Assembly: GCA_032622095.1 (NCBI GenBank) | Contig: CP136061.1 | Location: 35,409,797 to 35,473,796, forward strand | Source: Siphonodentalium dalli | Lineage: Eukaryota > Mollusca > Scaphopoda > Gadilida > Siphonodentaliidae | Direction: 5' to 3' | DNA: 64,000 bases | Shown: one piece after another, positions 50,294 to 62,265 of the stretch | Layout of the letters: every line of letters starts with the position of its first letter | Numbering within the stretch: the first letter of the stretch is position 1 | The notes under the pieces: generated by a model | The model's database searches: none | What the model saw: only the letters and a program-made list of their open reading frames with translations | Told to the model about the DNA's origin: nothing | Program-made: the position numbers and the translations under genes

Positions 50294-51064
50294 GGGTCCG
50301 TGACTACCCGCCCCCGAGACAACCCGCCCCCTTTCACTCTGAGACAACCCGCCCCCGGACAACCCGTCCCCAAAAATCAATTAGCGGTAATCAGTGGCTA
50401 ATTAGGAGGGCTGAGGGGATTTTTATTTGATATTTAACAACATGGACAACAATAAATACACATGTAATATAATATATCTTATGAACACAAAAATGCATCA
50501 ACGATAATATGTTTATTTATTACGAAGTTTAATGAACGAAATTTAAAAACGGAATGAATGAATATGAACGAAGATTAAAAATAAGTTTAACAAACGAACA
50601 ATGATTAATTTGGGGCTGACGGATGAAGTTGTGCAATGGACCCTTCTGACCATAAGTATGCCGTCTCAAGGCCGACGGTTTATGTGTGTCTCTTCACGGC
50701 CTGCGTCCAATGGAAGCAGCATCTGTATCTGGAAATATATACTTCCTTCACAGCTTTCCACTGTTATAATGAACCATTTGCATCAATTGTTTTTTTTTGA
50801 AAGCACCCCTTTTAATTAGTCTTCACTTACCCTATGTGCCGTTCAGTTGTCAAAACATCGTGTCATTTTTTATCCCAGTCCAGGCATTGACATAATTAAT
50901 GAATAAACACATGTTTTGTTGATCAAAATCTGTAATAATATATCATAAAAGAATATAATCACTCTTAAAAATTTCGGGACAACCCGCCCTCATTTATCGG
51001 GACAACCCGCCCCCAAAATAGCATAGGGGCGGGTTGTCTCGGGGGCGGGTATAGTCCCGTTCCC
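50294..51064. mobile_element. hAT-like MITE inserted in the LINE remnant
   Basis: ACGAGAAA is duplicated on both sides (50286-50293; 51065-51072). Left end GGGTCCGTGACTACCCGCCC, right inverse CGGGTATAGTCCCGTTCCC. Several GACAACCCGCCCC units at each end. Removing it and one duplicate joins the LINE frame without a shift. Confidence 0.88.
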
Positions 51065-51380
51065 ACGAGAAACGCATATGTAAAAAATGTGAAGCAAATG
51101 AAATTGAAACGGAAGAACACTTTATAATGAGATGTGAAAAACATAACCATTTGCGGAAGAGATTTTTCACTGAAATATAAGTTCACCAACCAATTTTCGT
51201 AAACTTTGATGAAATAGAAAAGTTCATATTCCTCATGAAGGCTGAACACCCGAGCATATGCAATCTGATCTGTAACATGGTTCGGCAGTTTTCCGCAAAT
51301 AAATGAGAATATAGTGTTGTGTTACAAATACATGTTATATATATATTTTATTTTATATGAAATTGTCTTGACTTGTGTTT

Positions 51381-51865
51381 AAAGGTACTCAACCCGATAA
51401 AACTCCTCTCAATTACTATTTCAATGGCTTCGGGGGTCAAAAATATTTGATTGGAGTCGAGGAAGTCACCCATCAAAGCTCAGATTTGTTAGATATCGAT
51501 TTTAGAAATCTATTATTTTTCATTATCGGGAATTGTTTCTGGCCCAGAAGACAGTAAAAAATTCGTTGTTATTACCCACTTGATCATAGAGTTATCCATC
51601 CTTGTCTGTTTGAATATAATTTTGGCGTAAAATCTCGAGCATGTTACCAAATTGACGGCAGTTATTGGTACTCATCTCGAGAACATAAGAATTTTCAAAA
51701 ATCAATATCTAATAACTCTGAGCTTTGTTTGATGGGTTCCTCGACTCGAATCAAATAGTTTTTACCCCCAAAGCCAAAGAAATAGTAATATAGGACCCTC
51801 TGATCGGATTGTTGTTGTTGGAATCTGTTGAGATGGGGACCCACTTTACGGGTTGAGTACCTTTA
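51381..51865. mobile_element. GGTACTC-family MITE in the LINE 3' UTR
   Basis: AAAGGTACTCAACCCGATA to CGGGTTGAGTACCTTT, TTT/AAA at the borders. One of the best-preserved copies of this family. Confidence 0.8.
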
Positions 51866-52853
51866 AATTATCTGTATTATGACAACTGCCCCGCGTGGGT
51901 GTATTATATATGTCAATAAAATGTTATGTTATGTTATGTTATGTTAAGAAATAATTTGCGATATAAATGACATACAAATTGACTGTTTTAATATCAGACA
52001 GATACAAGTAATAGACACATTATGATGCCGGTCGCGTTATGAGGCCGTTATGATACGATTAATGATACTTTATGATGGCATGGTGGTCGAATATGCCCAA
52101 GAAGCTATTCTACCCACTCATTCATACAGATAACTAGCACAAAATATTACTTTGCGCCATCAAAACCTGCGTCCAAGATGTTTTGCTTGAATCCGAATAC
52201 CAGTTAATTCGGGGGTATGAATCCCGCGTACGGCTTCAAAACACCCTGAATTCCGCGTACCGAAAGGGGTGTGGTGATACCCTTCTTATAGACTACATAC
52301 AAGCACTCTGTACATAATTTTACTATATAACGCACCAGATAAACCATGCCTGGAATTTGGCTTGTAAGTAAAACGCGCTCCGCTGCATAGCCTGCTGTGT
52401 GACCTGCATGTCACATGCATGCACCCACCCACATTGTCTCACTAACGGACATTATGCGCCTGTTTAACGACATTGTAGTATACAAGAGAACAATTTAGAA
52501 TTTCCCCCGATTTACCATCGCTCGGAAAATTACCAAATTGAGTCGAGCATATATAATTGCGCAGTGGTATTGAAGTTGGCACGGATGGATCGGTGAGGGT
52601 TCCTCTTTCAAATAATACCGTCACACAACGCCACTCTAGTCTCAACTCCATTTATATATGTAGCATTTAATTAATTATTTTTTTTAAACACCAAATATGG
52701 TCTCCGAAGTTGAAAATAATGCTCTTTATTTCTACCATATCAGGAATAGACTACTTTTACATTTTTATTTTTACATTTAAAGAATTTCTCTTATAAGAGG
52801 CCATTGAGGCACATGACACGAGTTTGCTGTTGTATGAGAACTACATGTGACAA

Positions 52854-53131
52854 TTAACCATTTACCCAACAGAAGGGCCCTGTGCCAATGCATTCTCTTA
52901 TATATGCGAGTCGACCATAGGTCGCCTCGCATATATAAGAGAATGCATTGGCTTAACACATTAAAAAGTATAAAATTGTTAAAGAATGTAAGAAAAAATG
53001 GTAATGGTCGACTCGCATATATAAGAGAATGCAATGGCACAGGGCATAACTGTAACCATCACAATGTGGTCAATGAGCCGGTTCCAATGATATCCATATT
53101 TGTATGGTTTTATTGAGACAGACCCAAGATA
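52854..53131. mobile_element. TTAA twin-hairpin MITE type I, truncated and internally deleted
   Basis: Left TTAACCATTTACCCAACAG. The spacer joins directly into the end of hairpin 2 (GGTAATGGTCGACTCGCA). The right terminus is lost at GACCCAAGATA where a GGTACTC-family MITE begins. Confidence 0.75.
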
Positions 53132-54500
53132 CAAAGGTACTTAATCCGATTCGATGGTCCCCATATAATCATATTCCAACAACAACACAAATTTTGGAAA
53201 TCCCGCTTCAGTTATCAGAATCGATCAATTGCCCAATAATGCTATAACCACCGTCAACTATAGTCCAAGTCTTCTTGTACTAAAACCAGCTAAGATATTG
53301 GGATGGCGATGCTGGCGTTTAGTCCAAGACCGCCCTATATGCTCGCTTATGACACGGCTTAAGCGTTAGTGACCCGCTCAAATAAAACCACAATTATATG
53401 AAATAAAATATCACAATTGCGACAATAAACGGATATTTTCCGCAGAAGACATGCTATTTTATCTGAAACCCACATCAGTTGTGAATTTAAAACGGTAATT
53501 TAATGTGAAAAGAAACATTTGCCGCAGTGTTTACATATTTTTAAAAGTATGCGAACTCAGTTGACCTTGCGAACTGCGTTCGGCATTTTCCGGTGAAAAT
53601 ATTCCGTAGATTTTCAATCAACCACGCACGATGAATTCTCCATTGTAATCGTAATTATACGTGACAATAAATAAATAAATACATAGATTAAATACATATT
53701 GAAGATATAAATGTAATACATTACATAAATTACGGGAATTATAACCATCTCACAGTTTAAAACAGTGTAAACACAATGAGCATTAGAATATCATGGGGGC
53801 CGCCATTTTGTTTGTATCGAAATTCGTCTCGGCCAAAACAAACACCGGACAATGCCGAAGTTCTTCGGAACCTGAGTTCGGCTTTCAGTTAAGTAAACAA
53901 ACAGAAAAAACAACGATGTTTATGGCAATCAACCGGAATATTCTATGTGTAATTTAACATTAAAGTTAGATTATTATACACCATTCTGACCATAAGATGT
54001 AAGCCTTTCCGATGTATATAGCATCATGTATTGATTTGCTAGGTAAATCGAGTAAAATACACCACAGATTCCCGCCACAGATCGTGGGCGTAAGTCGTGT
54101 GGTAGGATTGGTATGCAAGCGGGCTTGGACTAAACGCCAGCATCGCCATCCCAATATCTTAGCTGGTTTTAGTACAAGAAGACTTGGACTACGTCAACTA
54201 TAGTATAAAATTGCCCAAAACGTGTTATTTATCAACATTTTGTTCAACGAAATATGGCCGGATTTTCACATTTCAAAGCCACTTTATTTTAGAGTTATCC
54301 ATCTTCGTCCGCAATTTTGTCCGAGACCGTCGGCTTGACGATTTCTTTTCCAGGCCACAAATAATTACACATAGATCTCGAGAAACAAAATTAAAAATCG
54401 ATATCTGATCACTCTGATGGGTGGGTTCGTCGACTCGAATCAAATATTTTTTACCCCGAAGCCAAAGAAGGGAACAATTGCTAATTTGGATAATTCATTT
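53132..54500. mobile_element. GGTACTC-family MITE split by a 932-bp element
   Basis: The left part (53132-53259) reaches CGTCAACTA and the right part resumes CGTCAACTATAGTATAAAAT at 54192, continuous in other copies. Its right end is decayed near 54480. Confidence 0.75.
53260..54191. mobile_element. Mutator-like long-TIR element, 9-bp target duplication
   Basis: CGTCAACTA flanks it at 53251-53259 and 54192-54200. TIRs of ~75 bp begin TAGTCCAAGTCTTCTTGTAC. The interior has GGGGGCCGCCATTTTG and no long ORF. 9-bp duplications with long TIRs are the usual signature of Mutator-type elements. Confidence 0.82.
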
Positions 54501-54825
54501 GGACAAACTTTTCAAAAAGATTTGACGGCCCGGCGTGAACGCTGCAAGCCCATCGCTCACAAATGTGCATGTGTGGTGGCCGTAACTTATAGCGCATATA
54601 CGGACCATGTATAAATATACGCATGGAGTAAAATCGCTCAGGCTGGCTATAATATAATTATTACGCCACACCGTGGTGTTGCTTGGTACGCAGATTTTCA
54701 TATTCTGTGGTCGATCGATAATCTACTGGGCGACTGTATTATTATGGTTACCGATAGAGTCACGATAGTACAACAAAGATTAGCACATGTGTTTACGTCA
54801 CCGGTGTACTTGTGGGGGCATGTTT

Positions 54826-55480
54826 CTATTATGAAGGTTCGCTATCCCGAAGGTCCGCTATTCCGAAGGTTCTCTATTCCGAAGGTTTTTGTTATTTTTA
54901 GGTTAATTCTATATTCTAAAGTATTGAGACTAATTTGAGAGGGTTCATTATCACAAAGATTCTTTTTACGGAGTGTGCGCTCACATCCGAACTGATCCTG
55001 CGCGCATACCGATACAGATACAGGAGGAAATAACTTAAATTAGAACATTAAATGTGATTTTGTTTTGTTTTCGCGGGTTTTCTTGAGATTTAATGTCATT
55101 ACGTGGGCCCATACTTTTGAATTCTTGGCATATAATATGAATGTTGTGGTATATTGTGGACCCTCCCGCATTGGGACATGACACAGGTACAGTTGACTTA
55201 AGTGATGTTCTGTGTGGGCTCCAATTTGGAGTTCAATATTTTAAGGGCCAAATTTAGGATTTTATGGGCCCATACCTTTGAACTCTGGGCATATAATATG
55301 AATATTGGGGGCATGTCTCTATTCCGAAGGTTCACTATCCAGAATGTCCACTATTCCGAAATTTCTCTGAATGTTCGCTATTCCGAAGGTTCACCAATTA
55401 GAAGGTTCGTTATTCCGAAGGTTCTGTATTCCGAAGGTTTTTGTTATTTTAATTCTATATTCTAAAGTATTGGGAGGGTT
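54826..55480. repeat. TATTCCGAAGGTTC direct repeats
   Basis: A dozen or so 14-16 bp units CTATTCCGAAGGTT in two clusters (54835-54890, 55315-55440), each followed by TTGTTATTTT...AATTCTATATTCTAAAG. The two clusters are ends of a ~480-bp direct duplication. Confidence 0.8.
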
Positions 55481-56048
55481 CATTATCACGAAGATTCTTT
55501 TTATGAAGGAAATAACTTAAAACATTAAATGTGATTTTGTTTTGTTTTCGCGGGTTTTCTTGAGTTTAATGTCATTACGTATGACTTTATTTCTCATTAA
55601 ATATTCACGCCAAGCAGCCCACACAATTGCTATGTTTCCATGCGATTTAATGTCACTACGTGTGACCTAATATCTCAATAATCTGAGGCAAGAGTACGCC
55701 TGCTAAAGGCGAATTATAACAGTGGGGCTATAACGCTCAATGAATACTGGAACTATAACAAACTGCGCAGCAGAATATCGCTGATTAAACGAGTATGAGA
55801 TGAGCCTAACTGCAATTGTGACTTTGTTTAAAGGCCCACTTAATTTTCGAGTCATTCATTTTTGTTATAGTATATACGGTTTTAATAACAATTTATGCCA
55901 TAAAATTTGAATAAATTACTATAATTCATCACCATTTGAAACGCAGAATCCTTCTATCTCCTAGTTTGAAACACCTTTAAAATACCGCGACAAGTCGTGC
56001 GTCGTATATCTAGCAATTAGCAACTAACATGTCCTTTTCGGCTTTCCA

Positions 56049-56585
56049 TAGATTTCAACGTAATTTGATACTTAAGGGTATTTGTGTCCGGGAAGTGTTT
56101 TGGACGGGTCAAATCGTGAGCCCGACCCGACCTTGACCTTTAAAACTGTCAATGCAAGGTCAATTTGGGTAAAACGGACAAATTTCGTCGAAATTTGATA
56201 CCTATGGATACTTTTGTCCGGGGAGTGTTTTGAACGGGTCAAATCGTGACATCGGCGTGACCTTGACCTTCAATGTGGTCAATCAAAGGTCAAATCGGGT
56301 AAAACGGACAAATTTCGTCGAAATTTGATACCTATGGATACTTTTGTCGGGGGAGTGTTTTGGACGGGTCAAATCATGACTCCGACCTTACCTTGACCTT
56401 CAAAATTGTTAATTAAAGGTCAAGTGGGGTAAAACGGACGGATTTCGACGAAATTTGATACCTAGTGGTACTTTTCTCCGGGTGGGGGTGTTTTCGACGG
56501 GTCAAATCATGACCCTGACCTGACCTTGACTTTCGAAATAGTCAATTGAAGGTCAAATCGCGCCTTTCGCCGGAAATCAGATGGG
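56049..56585. repeat. Four ~120-130 bp tandem units with TGACCTTGACCTT
   Basis: Units share GACGGGTCAAATC, TGACCTTGACCTT, AAGGTCAA, GGGTAAAACGGAC and CGAAATTTGATACCTA (starts near 56072, 56192, 56322, 56452). Each carries at least three AGGTCA-type half-sites. Confidence 0.9.
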
Positions 56586-57499
56586 AAACATCCCGGACGA
56601 AGTCGGGCCCATCAGCTTGTGTAATAAAGAAGACAGTTTGAAGAAAGTAATGTATAACACGAGAAACGGGAAAACTTGAAATATAGAAGTATGCAAATTT
56701 CCCAGATAAAATTTGAAAGCTAGTTTATAGAATAATTGTATTATAATTTATATTTATGGCTAATAATATGATTTTGGTGGCGTTACCATTTCTGACTATG
56801 GTTTTCTTGTATTGTCTGCAGTAGGCTATATAGTTGTCGCCTGGACGCCTATTCAATTATTTACCCATGCAGCTGTGGTCTGGACAGCTATTCCATTATA
56901 TTTACCCAGTGTGTAGATCCATATACATCATTATATAGTCATTGTCACGAAGAACATGAGAAGGAATATTCATGGGGGCCATAATGAAAGCTTAATCGAG
57001 TACATTATTTATCCAGGTACAATTTCGCCGACATGATGACATTGCTTTCATTAAAACAAGACATGATATAAAGGGCGCATCTGCATAGTTATACGGACAG
57101 GTTTAATTTTAATACGTGATAGCCAACCGACGTTTTTTTTAAAGTCTTTACTGGTATTCTTGGGGATCGGAGCAAAAATAAGAGGTAAGGCCCGCGCGCG
57201 ACAATTTATCGCACAAATTTCGTTCTTTATGTGGGGAAATAACGACAATATGTATGAACGGCATCGATACGTCAAGATATATAAATAATGTACATACTAT
57301 ATATATCTATAGCTATTAGCTTCAGAAATCTTCGCAGAAAAGAGTATATGCATTTTGAATATAAGATATATAGGACCAAGTCAATTATATATAAGGTCGA
57401 ACAAAGAAACAAGTTGCAGATGCTAACGATGATTATAATTCTTTGATGCCACATGTAATGATGATGATTATCGTGATGACGATGATGTTGATGTTCGAT

Positions 57500-57778
57500 C
57501 GGTCCAGAAACACGCCTATATATATGAGCGGGATCAAAGTAGGCCTACATATATACCAAACTCGAATCGGATCGGTCGCGGTCCATAAACATGCCTATAT
57601 ATAAGTGTATGTGAGAGAGGTCAAGGTCAATGTCAATGACACGGTCGCATGTTAAATTAGACCCGCCCATATTGTCCCCGTGGTCAAAGTAGACCTGCAT
57701 ACCAGATTCGAGTCGGATCGGTCGAGCAGTTTTCGAGTCTATAACACATACACAAACACACCACCCCTCCCCCTCACC

Positions 57779-57859
<81 letters not shown>

Positions 57860-57900
57860 GGACAGACCGACAGACAGAAGTTCCAAAATATATGATAGAT
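57500..57900. repeat. Duplicated repeat ending in a (CA)n microsatellite
   Basis: GTCAAAGTAG.CCTGCATA.. and TCGGATCGGTCG occur twice (about 57535-57575 and 57680-57725). A (CA)n run at 57780-57857 and GACAGACCGACAGACAG follow. 56590-57490 and 57900-58250 hold nothing recognised. Confidence 0.75.
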
Positions 57901-58261
57901 GATGATCGATGTTGGCTGAAATTTATTGTTGTATTTCCATTCGGACTCTGTCTTAATATATTGGGTGATTAGTATATATATGGGCATGCCGATTCGCTCG
58001 AACGGTTCTCGCGATTCGCGTTTGGCTGACGAAAAACGCCCCAGAGGTCATAGGTCGAGGAGTCCAGAATGAAAAAATCTCTATCTCTAAAGAGTGCACG
58101 TGTTCTGATATTACATTAATGTAGTTTTTGGTTGATATGAGTATTTCTACCCATGGACCGCGTACTGAACGTGGTTTTAAACGATATAATATGTTCTTTT
58201 ATTGAATATAGCTTTGGATCACTAAAATAACATCCAACTAAAATAACATCCAGTTTGTAAT

Positions 58262-58712
58262 TAAGGATGTATAATCCGAATTAACTCTCGCAAATTACTA
58301 TTTCCTTGGCTTCGGGGGTAAAAAATATTTGATTCGATTCGAGAAATCCACCCATCAAAACTCAGTGATCAGATATCGATGTTTGAAATCTATTATATTT
58401 TACCACGGATAATTTTATGTGGCCCAGTAAACAGTCGACGAGAAATCGGTCTCGGACCAAATTGCGGATGAAGATGGATAACTCTAAAATCACGTGGCTT
58501 TTTTATGTCAGATATTTGACAAACTGGTAAAATTTCGTTGAACAAAATGTTGATAAATAACAGGTTTTGTGCAATTTTATACTAAAGTTGACTGTGGTTT
58601 GCATTAGTTTTGTGCAATTACTCGATTTGATAACTAAAGCGGCATTTCCAAAAATGTTGTTGTTGTTGGAATCTGATGATATGAGGACCATCGAATCGGA
58701 TTGAGTACCAAT
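58262..58712. mobile_element. GGTACTC-family MITE, copy 5
   Basis: Right end ATCGGATTGAGTACC clear, left decayed. Contains the conserved AAATTGCGGATGAAGATGGA. Confidence 0.7.
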
Positions 58713-58793
58713 AACCAATTATTCATTGTGGTTTTCTGAAGTTGATAAAACGAGCTCATATGAATTAGAATTGATTAGCATTGGATTATCATA

Positions 58794-58821
58794 CCCCCCC
58801 CCCCCCCCCCCCCCCCCCCCC
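58794..58821. repeat. C28 homopolymer
   Basis: Twenty-eight C in a row. On the other strand a G28 tract that could form stacked quadruplexes. Length in an assembly may be unreliable. Confidence 0.9.
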
Positions 58822-58894
58822 GCCCACTGCAATGGCTTTCTGACGACGAGAAAGAACAACAATCTCAGAGAGGATATTACCATAGATGAAGGAA

Positions 58895-59070
58895 GGATAG
58901 ATACGTCACTCGACGTCATTTGATGGGCCAATCGGTAACGCACTCCGATTCTGTCCGCCATTGCTAAAGGTAGTTCAACTCCGATTGTTCTAATCAAAAC
59001 AGTGCTTTCTCGTCGCAATAAAAAGAGAAAACTCTGGCGTCTATTGCAGCTGAATTAAGTGTACACCAAC
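58895..59070 (+). promoter_or_regulatory. Candidate promoter (CRE, CCAAT, YY1-like)
   Basis: TACGTCACTCGACGTCA holds two CRE-like TGACGT cores. GGGCCAATCGG is a CCAAT box and GTCCGCCATTGC a YY1-like site. They sit 100-175 bp before the ATG of a short spliced frame. Confidence 0.4.
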
Positions 59071-59074
59071 TGTC

Positions 59075-60010
59075 ATGAATTATCAGAATCTCACGTTTCC
59101 AAGGGTGTCCGTTGGGGAGTCAGAAAGGTGAGTTTTTATGCCGTTTGAGACAATTTTTGTAATACTAATAAACAACACGACATTCTGTATTCTATTTTTG
59201 TCATTTTCACCTGGATGAAGACTGAAGTTATGTTAGTAACGACTTTCAAAATGAAATTAATTTAATAGATCTCACCATTCATGATTGCATTGGTAATTTG
59301 AATATCATGTATACCGGGTACCGACCCAAGAGTGTTTTACGGAAGAAATATTTCAATGACAGCTGTCATATTTCAAGAATTCCATGTGACTGCCAGGTGT
59401 GATCCGGTGTACTACAGCAATAATTTTGAAATGAACAGTCAAAACAATTCACCAATTTGGCAGTTTACATGTCCTACTCCTAGATTCTAATTGTAGTGAT
59501 CATACTATTCATAGTTTGACTTGTTTTCATGTCCACTTTTTGAAATATATAACATTTGTTGATAAACATATTTTTCATATAAATGATAATCATAATTCAT
59601 GTGTCTTTTGATCATTAGACTCACATAGTATACTCACATTCATAATGTTAATAAATGACACTGAGACTGCGTGGGCATTAATTATAATGTATACAAGTAC
59701 TGGTCAGCTATGTTGAAATATATCATTAGCCTTATTTATTATTATATTTATAGCAATAGCATTATTTTTGTATAATTTATACTGCTATCATAAAGAGCCT
59801 AAGAGGTATGAACAACTGAATATTACATGGTTTGCCAATGTAGGCACTGGTGAGTGGTGTGTACTGCATGGGAAATATCCCAATATAACATATTTCATAC
59901 CTGTAACCTGTAAATTATTTATAAATTAAAATTAAATGCTTCGAATTCTGTATTATTTCAGGAAGTGGACAGATCTATACCGTATGCCAATGCCAATGGC
60001 AACACCTTAA
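59075..60010 (+). CDS. Candidate spliced small ORF (33 codons)
   Basis: ATG at 59075 opens MNYQNLTFPRVSVGESER to donor AAAG|GTGAGT (59127). The acceptor TATTATTTCAG at 59961 continues in phase as KWTDLYRMPMPMATP then TAA at 60008. An in-frame stop lies upstream of the ATG. I recognise no family. It could be a small peptide, a non-coding transcript or a gene fragment. The splice signals and promoter-like motifs are the only support. Confidence 0.28.
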
Positions 60011-61079
60011 TGATATTGGTGGGTCACAAAGTGATGTGTGCAACATGCATGAGCCGAAAATAATCCAGATGAGACAAAATGAGATGCAGAATGCAAGGAT
60101 GTGTTCAAGATAAAGAAGGAATTGAACTATACTTGTGCGAAAATCCTGGATAAAAAGTAGCTGATGTCTTAGTTATTGACTGTCAAGGAAAGAGCCACAA
60201 ATGATACACATTTATAAGTTCATCATTAAATTAATTATAGATTTCAAACATTGTCTCTCCATCACATGGTACTTATCCATACGAATTAAGGCAACACCCA
60301 GGTTCATTTGCAGATTGTGTGTCCCTCCAGTCTGAAAAAAGTATCCTCCAGGCTAGTAGCTCCCAATAGCATGCATGATCCCATTCAGCTTTAGTAACTG
60401 TAATTCTCCAATGTAAATGGACTATAAGTATGTTATCTTACTAGTATATTTTACAAATTGTACCATAATCATTAACTATTTTATTACTGTATGGAGTATC
60501 TCGCTCAGTTTTAAAGTACCGGTAGCCTATACAATTAACTGTTCTTCGTTGATATCTATTTTAATATCATGGTGGACAGAGATACCCTTTATATTCATGT
60601 TTAGGTTAATTCATATAATAAGACCACATACACACTGGCACATGTTTGTTGAAACACCCTACTATGACCCAAATATACAAAAGAATCATGGAACTCAAAT
60701 AAATAATCATTGGTTATTCATTTATGTATATAAACATGATATATATGTCTGTTTTTATAAGATGAAATTAATTACTATGAGACATTAAAGGACATGTTTA
60801 TAATACTCGTATATGTTAGAATACAAGACAGAATGAGGTGCAGTGGTCCTGTGACATTTATTTAATTTTACGGGAAATTATTTTATTTTTTATATATATA
60901 CCGGTATATATAAAAGTTAAAAAGTTCCCGGTTGAATCGGGCTAGTGATTCAACTGTGGAGGACATGAGACTCATATATGTCCATTGATTAATTTCATCA
61001 ACGTACGTGTGTACGTTTATGAGAAAAATCACTCTGAATTATGTGCTTCAGTATACCTCCAATACTTACATGTGCGCCA

Positions 61080-61225
61080 GCTGATCTAGGAAAACTACAA
61101 AACTAAATCCCCACTACACGTAAGAAATCAGATCATCTAATACTTGCACAGGTTGCACTAGCTGATCGAGGAAAATTACGAAACTAAATCCCCACAACAC
61201 GTAAGAAATCAGAGTAAATAAACCT
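61080..61225. repeat. ~85-bp diverged tandem pair
   Basis: GCTGATC.AGGAAAA.TAC.AAACTAAATCCCCAC and ACGTAAGAAATCAGA occur twice. A minus-strand frame across them (61114-61305) has a hydrophobic stretch but is made partly of the repeat, so it is not called. 60020-61070 has no recognised feature. Confidence 0.7.
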
Positions 61226-61892
61226 GGACGCAAAATACGCACAACTTGCCACAAGAGAGTTTGATTTAGCGCAGTAATTGACGTCGAATTACGGACACTT
61301 TCCATTCCAGAAAATGCATATCACGGACCAAATCGTATTTAGTGGCATTAATTAAATGTCACATTGAAAGCATTATGATTAAAAGTTAATATAAAGTACT
61401 TTATTACGAGTATTTCTTCACAACCGTACACGAACCCTATGTAAATATAACGTAAAATTATCTCCCCCTACTTTTCTGAACTACCTTAACGCTTGAGGGC
61501 CAAAGCAATGGCGACGTCCAGTAGCGTTACAGATTGATAACCATGAGTGCGACGTCTATCCTATTTTTAGTCTATGATATTACTTTCTTGGGGATAAATT
61601 TACAGCCACCGGCAGATATTCGGTGCGTTCGAATAGTTCCTCCAACTGTCCCAGAGCAAATGTGGGCGTGCCAACACCGGTGTTCCTAAAAAGCCGAGAA
61701 AAGCGGGCCACACAAAATATTTGCTCTGAAGTTGAACAGCTCTGAATACTATTTCTGATACTGATAAATCTACTCTTTTATCTATTGTAAGTCATTTCTT
61801 TATTTGCTTACCTTACCTTATTTCTATTTTATTATAGTGTTTATTGTTTATAATATGTGTTCAGGGGTTATATTTTACTGTTTTTGAAATTT

Positions 61893-62265
61893 AAAGATAC
61901 TCAGTCCGTTTGATGGTCCCCATATAATCAGATTCCAACAACAACAACAACAACAACAACAACATTTTTAGAAATGCCGCTTCAGTTATCAGAACCGATT
62001 AATTTCACAAAAATAATGCTACTGTCAACTATAGTATAAAATTACCCGAAACCTTCAAACGTATTATTTATCAACATGCTGTTCGACGAAATTTGGCCTT
62101 ATTATCAACACAAAGCCTCTTGATTTTAGAGTTATCCTTCTTCTTCCGCAATTTGGTCCAAGACCGTTGGCTTGTCAACTTTTTACTGGGCCACTATAAG
62201 TCTCAATGGTGAAAAATAATCAGATTTCAAATCTCGATATCCAATAACTCTTGAGCAGTTGTTGA
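61893..62265. mobile_element. GGTACTC-family MITE, right end lost
   Basis: Starts AAAGATACTCAGTCCGTTTG, contains an (AAC)n run and the conserved GTTATCCTTCTTCTTCCGCA. Breaks off after CCAATAACTCTTGAG. Confidence 0.65.

Larger units (their letters stand above)
50200..51946 (+). pseudogene. LINE retrotransposon 3' end, broken
   Basis: 50214-50293 encodes KLRVSNHKLQVEVGRHA. After a MITE the frame resumes at 51073 with RICKKCEANEIETEEHFIMR, a CxxC...H....C zinc motif typical of LINE polyprotein C-termini. It has an in-frame stop at about 51177 and ends at 51304-51306. A 3' UTR follows to a (TTATG)n tail at 51920-51946, as in many LINE tails. Only the extreme 3' part is present, consistent with 5' truncation. 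Confidence 0.75.
50099..52284. mobile_element. hAT-like element enclosing a LINE remnant
   Basis: CTTATAGA flanks both sides (50091-50098; 52285-52292). Ends GGGTATCACC and GGTGATACCCTT. Subterminal units TTAATTTTGGGGGGTGAATC (left) and inverted AGTTAATTCGGGGGTATGAA (right). Between them lies a LINE 3' fragment. Confidence 0.7.

Noticed and set aside
57545-57886. 113-codon minus-strand frame with a Val/Cys run
   Set aside because: Translation of the (CA)n microsatellite.
60417-60788. 123-codon plus-strand frame
   Set aside because: Highly AT-rich, low-information composition (Ile/Tyr/Phe), no family resemblance and no splice or start context.
61114-61305. 63-codon minus-strand frame with a hydrophobic stretch
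   Set aside because: Overlaps a diverged tandem duplication; the hydrophobic stretch derives partly from the repeat and no splice partner was found.
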